Translations under genes and position numbers: made by a program | From: Phycisphaerales bacterium | Lineage (GTDB): Bacteria > Planctomycetota > Phycisphaerae > Phycisphaerales > UBA1924 | NCBI GenBank assembly: GCA_020847175.1 | Contig: JADLCM010000002.1 | Span: 62,001 to 126,000 of the forward strand | DNA length: 64,000 bases | Direction of reading: 5' to 3' | Notes under the pieces: generated by a model | Databases searched by the model: none | The model's input: the letters and a program-made list of their open reading frames with translations, nothing else | What the model was told of the DNA's origin: nothing | Part shown: one piece after another, positions 61,990 through 64,000 of the stretch | Position numbering within the stretch: the stretch's first letter is position 1 | How the letters are laid out: each line of letters opens with the position of its first letter

Positions 61990-63477
61990 TCAGCACCCTT
62001 CGACGAACGCATCCAGGTAGAAGAAGAAGTCCGCGGCGTCGAGGGTGCCGTCGGGGATTCCGTACGCCGGGTCGTTGGGGTCGCTTGAGCCGGTGAGATC
62101 GGCGACGGCAAGGTTTCCCGCGACGAACTGGTCGAGGTAGTAGAAGAAATCGGCGGCGTCGAGAGTGCCGTCGGGCACGCCGTAGGCCGGGTCATTCGGA
62201 TCGCTCGCGCCCGTCAGGTCGGCGGGGCACTGTTCACCCCGGTCGATGAGGAGCGCGGCGTCGATGGTCTGGCCGGCGCCGCCGAGAAGCTGCACACGGA
62301 CGATGACGTAGCGCCCGTTGCTGCTCATCGCGTAGCCGTCCTGGATGCCGAAGATGCGCGTGACCGGGAAGCCGGCAACGGTGTCGCCCTCGCGGAGGAG
62401 CACTTCCTGCTCGACAAGCAGCGCCTCGTCTCCTGCGGCGTCGCCGGTGAAGTTGGCCAGGTAGAGCACCTCGCCCCGGTCGCTGATCCAGATCGGGCCG
62501 GTGCCGAAACTCTCGATCGCTTCGCCCGGGAACGTCGGGTGCGTGCCTCCTTCGCGGGCCACGATGCGGCCTTCGGAGTGCACGATGCAATCATCATCGG
62601 CGGTGTCGCCGTCGAGGTTGACGAGCGCCGCCCATGCGCCGGTGCTGCTGAGCGCGTGCGCGCGGCTGGAGAGCGATTCGTAGTTCCGGCCCGGGGCCGC
62701 GGGCGCCGGACGGCCCTCCTGCGCCGCGATCGCGCCCGTGACGAAGAGGAACCCGTCCTCGGCGGCGGCGCCGTCGCCGTCCACGAAGTACATCACGCCC
62801 CCCGCGTCGTTGACGGAGAGCTGATTCGGGTTCGTGCCGACCTCGACGATGCTCTGGCCGGTTGCGCCGATCGGCTGGCTCTCGAAGGCGAGGGCGGTTT
62901 CGAGGTGAACACCGAACATGGGCTCGTAGTCGGCACGCACCAGGACGCGATCGACCGAGCTCGCGATCGCGGGGTCATCGACCGAGCCGACGATGAAGAT
63001 CTGGTTCAGGTCGTTGCCGCGGGTGGAGTTGAAGAAGCCGATCCAGCGCGCCGACGACGAGAGTTCGGGGGCGAGGGAGAAGTCGCCCTCCTGGATCACG
63101 AGATCGAGGTTGAAGAAGACGCCGGAGTCGTCATTGCCGCCCGAGGTGAAGTCGAGGTCGAGCCGGTGCCCGAGATTGCCGCTGTTGTCGAGGCGGGCGC
63201 CGCCGAAGAAGTCGATGGCGGAGCCCGGCGGATCAGCGAGGGTGACGTTCTCGCGCGCGACGCCCACCCCGTCGCGGACAAGCAGGGCATCGGAGGACGT
63301 GCGCACCTGCGCGAGCCAGGAGCCGCCGTTGTTCACGTCCACGCTGTCGAGCGAGGTGACGGTGAGAAGCGGGACGGGCTCGTCATCATCCTGGATGACG
63401 ATGGAAACGCTCTGCGCTCCGGCTGAAGCCGCTATCCCGGAGACCGCAGAGACGCATGCGAGAATGCGGGCGTGCAT
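61990..63477 (-). CDS. Exported repeat protein with C-terminal GC-type dockerin (C)
   Basis: A 495-residue protein. AAGGAG lies seven bases before the ATG; the signal peptide ends near ASAGAQ. The body has repeated phrases such as ALLVRDGVGVAREN, IAAQEGRPAPAAPG, RIVAREGGTHPTFPG and EVLLREGDTVAGFP, clearly akin to protein A. Each is followed by text of the type RGEVLYLANF or NGRYVIVRVQL, a beta-blade pattern. Residues 417-495 are the paired dockerin from CPADLTGAS to EGC, here with Cys as the very last residue. It lies 28 kb from the other two copies. Binding partner and body function are unknown. Confidence 0.85.
   Translation of the reverse strand: MHARILACVSAVSGIAASAGAQSVSIVIQDDDEPVPLLTVTSLDSVDVNNGGSWLAQVRTSSDALLVRDGVGVARENVTLADPPGSAIDFFGGARLDNSGNLGHRLDLDFTSGGNDDSGVFFNLDLVIQEGDFSLAPELSSSARWIGFFNSTRGNDLNQIFIVGSVDDPAIASSVDRVLVRADYEPMFGVHLETALAFESQPIGATGQSIVEVGTNPNQLSVNDAGGVMYFVDGDGAAAEDGFLFVTGAIAAQEGRPAPAAPGRNYESLSSRAHALSSTGAWAALVNLDGDTADDDCIVHSEGRIVAREGGTHPTFPGEAIESFGTGPIWISDRGEVLYLANFTGDAAGDEALLVEQEVLLREGDTVAGFPVTRIFGIQDGYAMSSNGRYVIVRVQLLGGAGQTIDAALLIDRGEQCPADLTGASDPNDPAYGVPDGTLDAADFFYYLDQFVAGNLAVADLTGSSDPNDPAYGIPDGTLDAADFFFYLDAFVEGC
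61993..62229 (-). repeat. GC-type dockerin tandem repeat of protein C
   Basis: Two nearly identical units (SDPNDPAYGVPDGTLDAADF and SDPNDPAYGIPDGTLDAADF), the most regular of the three copies. They are bracketed by Cys at the first and last residue. Confidence 0.87.
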
Positions 63478-63564
63478 GGCGCAACTCCTTGGTTGAGGGC
63501 CATCTCAGATTTTATCTGACTCGCGCGGAGTTCCCAACGCACTTTTCATGCTTCGGACGAGGAA

Positions 63565-64000
63565 TCAGCCCCCGACGCCAGGTGAGGCAGGCTCAGGAAC
63601 GTGGCGCGAGGCGGCCCGCTTGGCGATGACTCGCGCTCTGTCCGGGGTGCGGATGTCCCGGGCCAGCCCGACCACACCAAGGAGCCGGATGAACACGTAA
63701 CTCGGGTCGAGTTCCCACCATCGCAGGCCGTGACGGGCGCTGGCGGGAAAGGCATGGTGATTGTTGTGCCAGCCTTCGCCGAGCGAAAGCACCGCGACGA
63801 GGGGGTTGTTGCGGCTTTCATCACGGACGGCGAAGGGCCGCGTTCCCCACAGGTGGCACACGGAGTTCACGCTCCAGGTGATGTGGTGGACCAGGAGGAT
63901 GCGCACGAGGCCGCCCCAGAGAAAGCCGAGCAGCACCCCCATCCAGGACCAGGTGATCACGCCGCCCAGGACGGCGGGAATCCCCAGGCCCGCGAGCACA
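63565..64000 (-). CDS. Fatty acid (delta-9 type) desaturase, N-terminus cut by window edge
   Basis: About 145 residues of the C-terminal part are visible; the frame continues past the right edge. WHNNHHAFPASARHGLRWWE holds the third histidine box HNNHH of membrane acyl-CoA/acyl-lipid delta-9 desaturases, and HHITWSVNSVCHLWGTRPF is the conserved stretch before it. Two hydrophobic helices precede. The enzyme is a diiron membrane protein that introduces a double bond into saturated acyl chains. The C-terminal 30 residues are basic and variable. Confidence 0.9.
   Translation of the reverse strand, partial: VLAGLGIPAVLGGVITWSWMGVLLGFLWGGLVRILLVHHITWSVNSVCHLWGTRPFAVRDESRNNPLVAVLSLGEGWHNNHHAFPASARHGLRWWELDPSYVFIRLLGVVGLARDIRTPDRARVIAKRAASRHVPEPASPGVGG

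Overview
The window is about 64 kb of high-GC chromosomal DNA. It most likely comes from a planctomycete of the class Phycisphaerae. Three things point there: the planctomycete-type cytochrome-c/DUF1587-1595-1592-1588-1585 protein coupled to a DUF1552 protein (8.7-12.6 kb); a giant surface protein with the N-terminal LEPRQML motif (50.8-60.3 kb); and three exported proteins ending in the paired acidic 'GC-type dockerin' tail that I recall from Phycisphaerales (32.3, 34.2 and 62.0 kb). No phage, transposon or CRISPR array is visible. Genes are mostly single or in short pairs, on both strands.

Layout. 0-7 kb: a methyltransferase cut by the left edge and a coupled lipoprotein, rplU, aspS, an SDR oxidoreductase, scpB, tRNA-Met, yajC and tRNA-Ala. 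7.3-14 kb: a PilZ-like protein, a 3-hydroxyacyl-CoA dehydrogenase, the DUF1592/DUF1552 pair, a small unknown protein, a cysteine-free rpmE and an RRM protein. 14-23.3 kb: cobalamin-dependent metH; an exported HEAT-like protein with an embedded pseudo-receiver domain; an exported unknown; a tRNA-Cys with a long variable arm; a coiled-coil lipoprotein; a threonine aldolase. 23.4-32 kb: purD with an approximately 80-residue insertion, a GHL10-type glycosidase-like lipoprotein, a membrane protein, panD with a charged tail, an EVE-domain protein, hpt, gapA and an esterase.

32-41 kb is the first envelope cluster: two GC-type dockerin proteins, a pseudopilin, an animal-type haem peroxidase with a PEP-CTERM-like end, prpB and a large exported unknown. 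41-50 kb: mfd, a degenerate FmdB-like protein, an ABC ATPase, a CPA1 antiporter, a STAS protein, a membrane protein and pheA. 50-60.3 kb: a sigma70-like promoter, an approximately 495-nt structured leader and the 3195-residue LEPR protein. It has beta-solenoid-like repeats, two PPC-like domains, acidic DG/DD modules and a C-terminal domain resembling a metzincin whose zinc ligands are lost. 60.5-64 kb: rnc, rpmH, the third GC-dockerin protein and a fatty-acid desaturase cut by the right edge.

The housekeeping genes (translation, purine, CoA, methionine and aromatic amino-acid synthesis, repair, chromosome segregation) look ordinary. The interesting material is extracellular: cell-surface proteins with three kinds of terminal sorting or anchoring signal (GC dockerin, PEP-CTERM-like, LEPR), and an exported protein carrying a receiver-like fold. 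Intervals were read by eye; promoter and terminator calls are pattern matches only.
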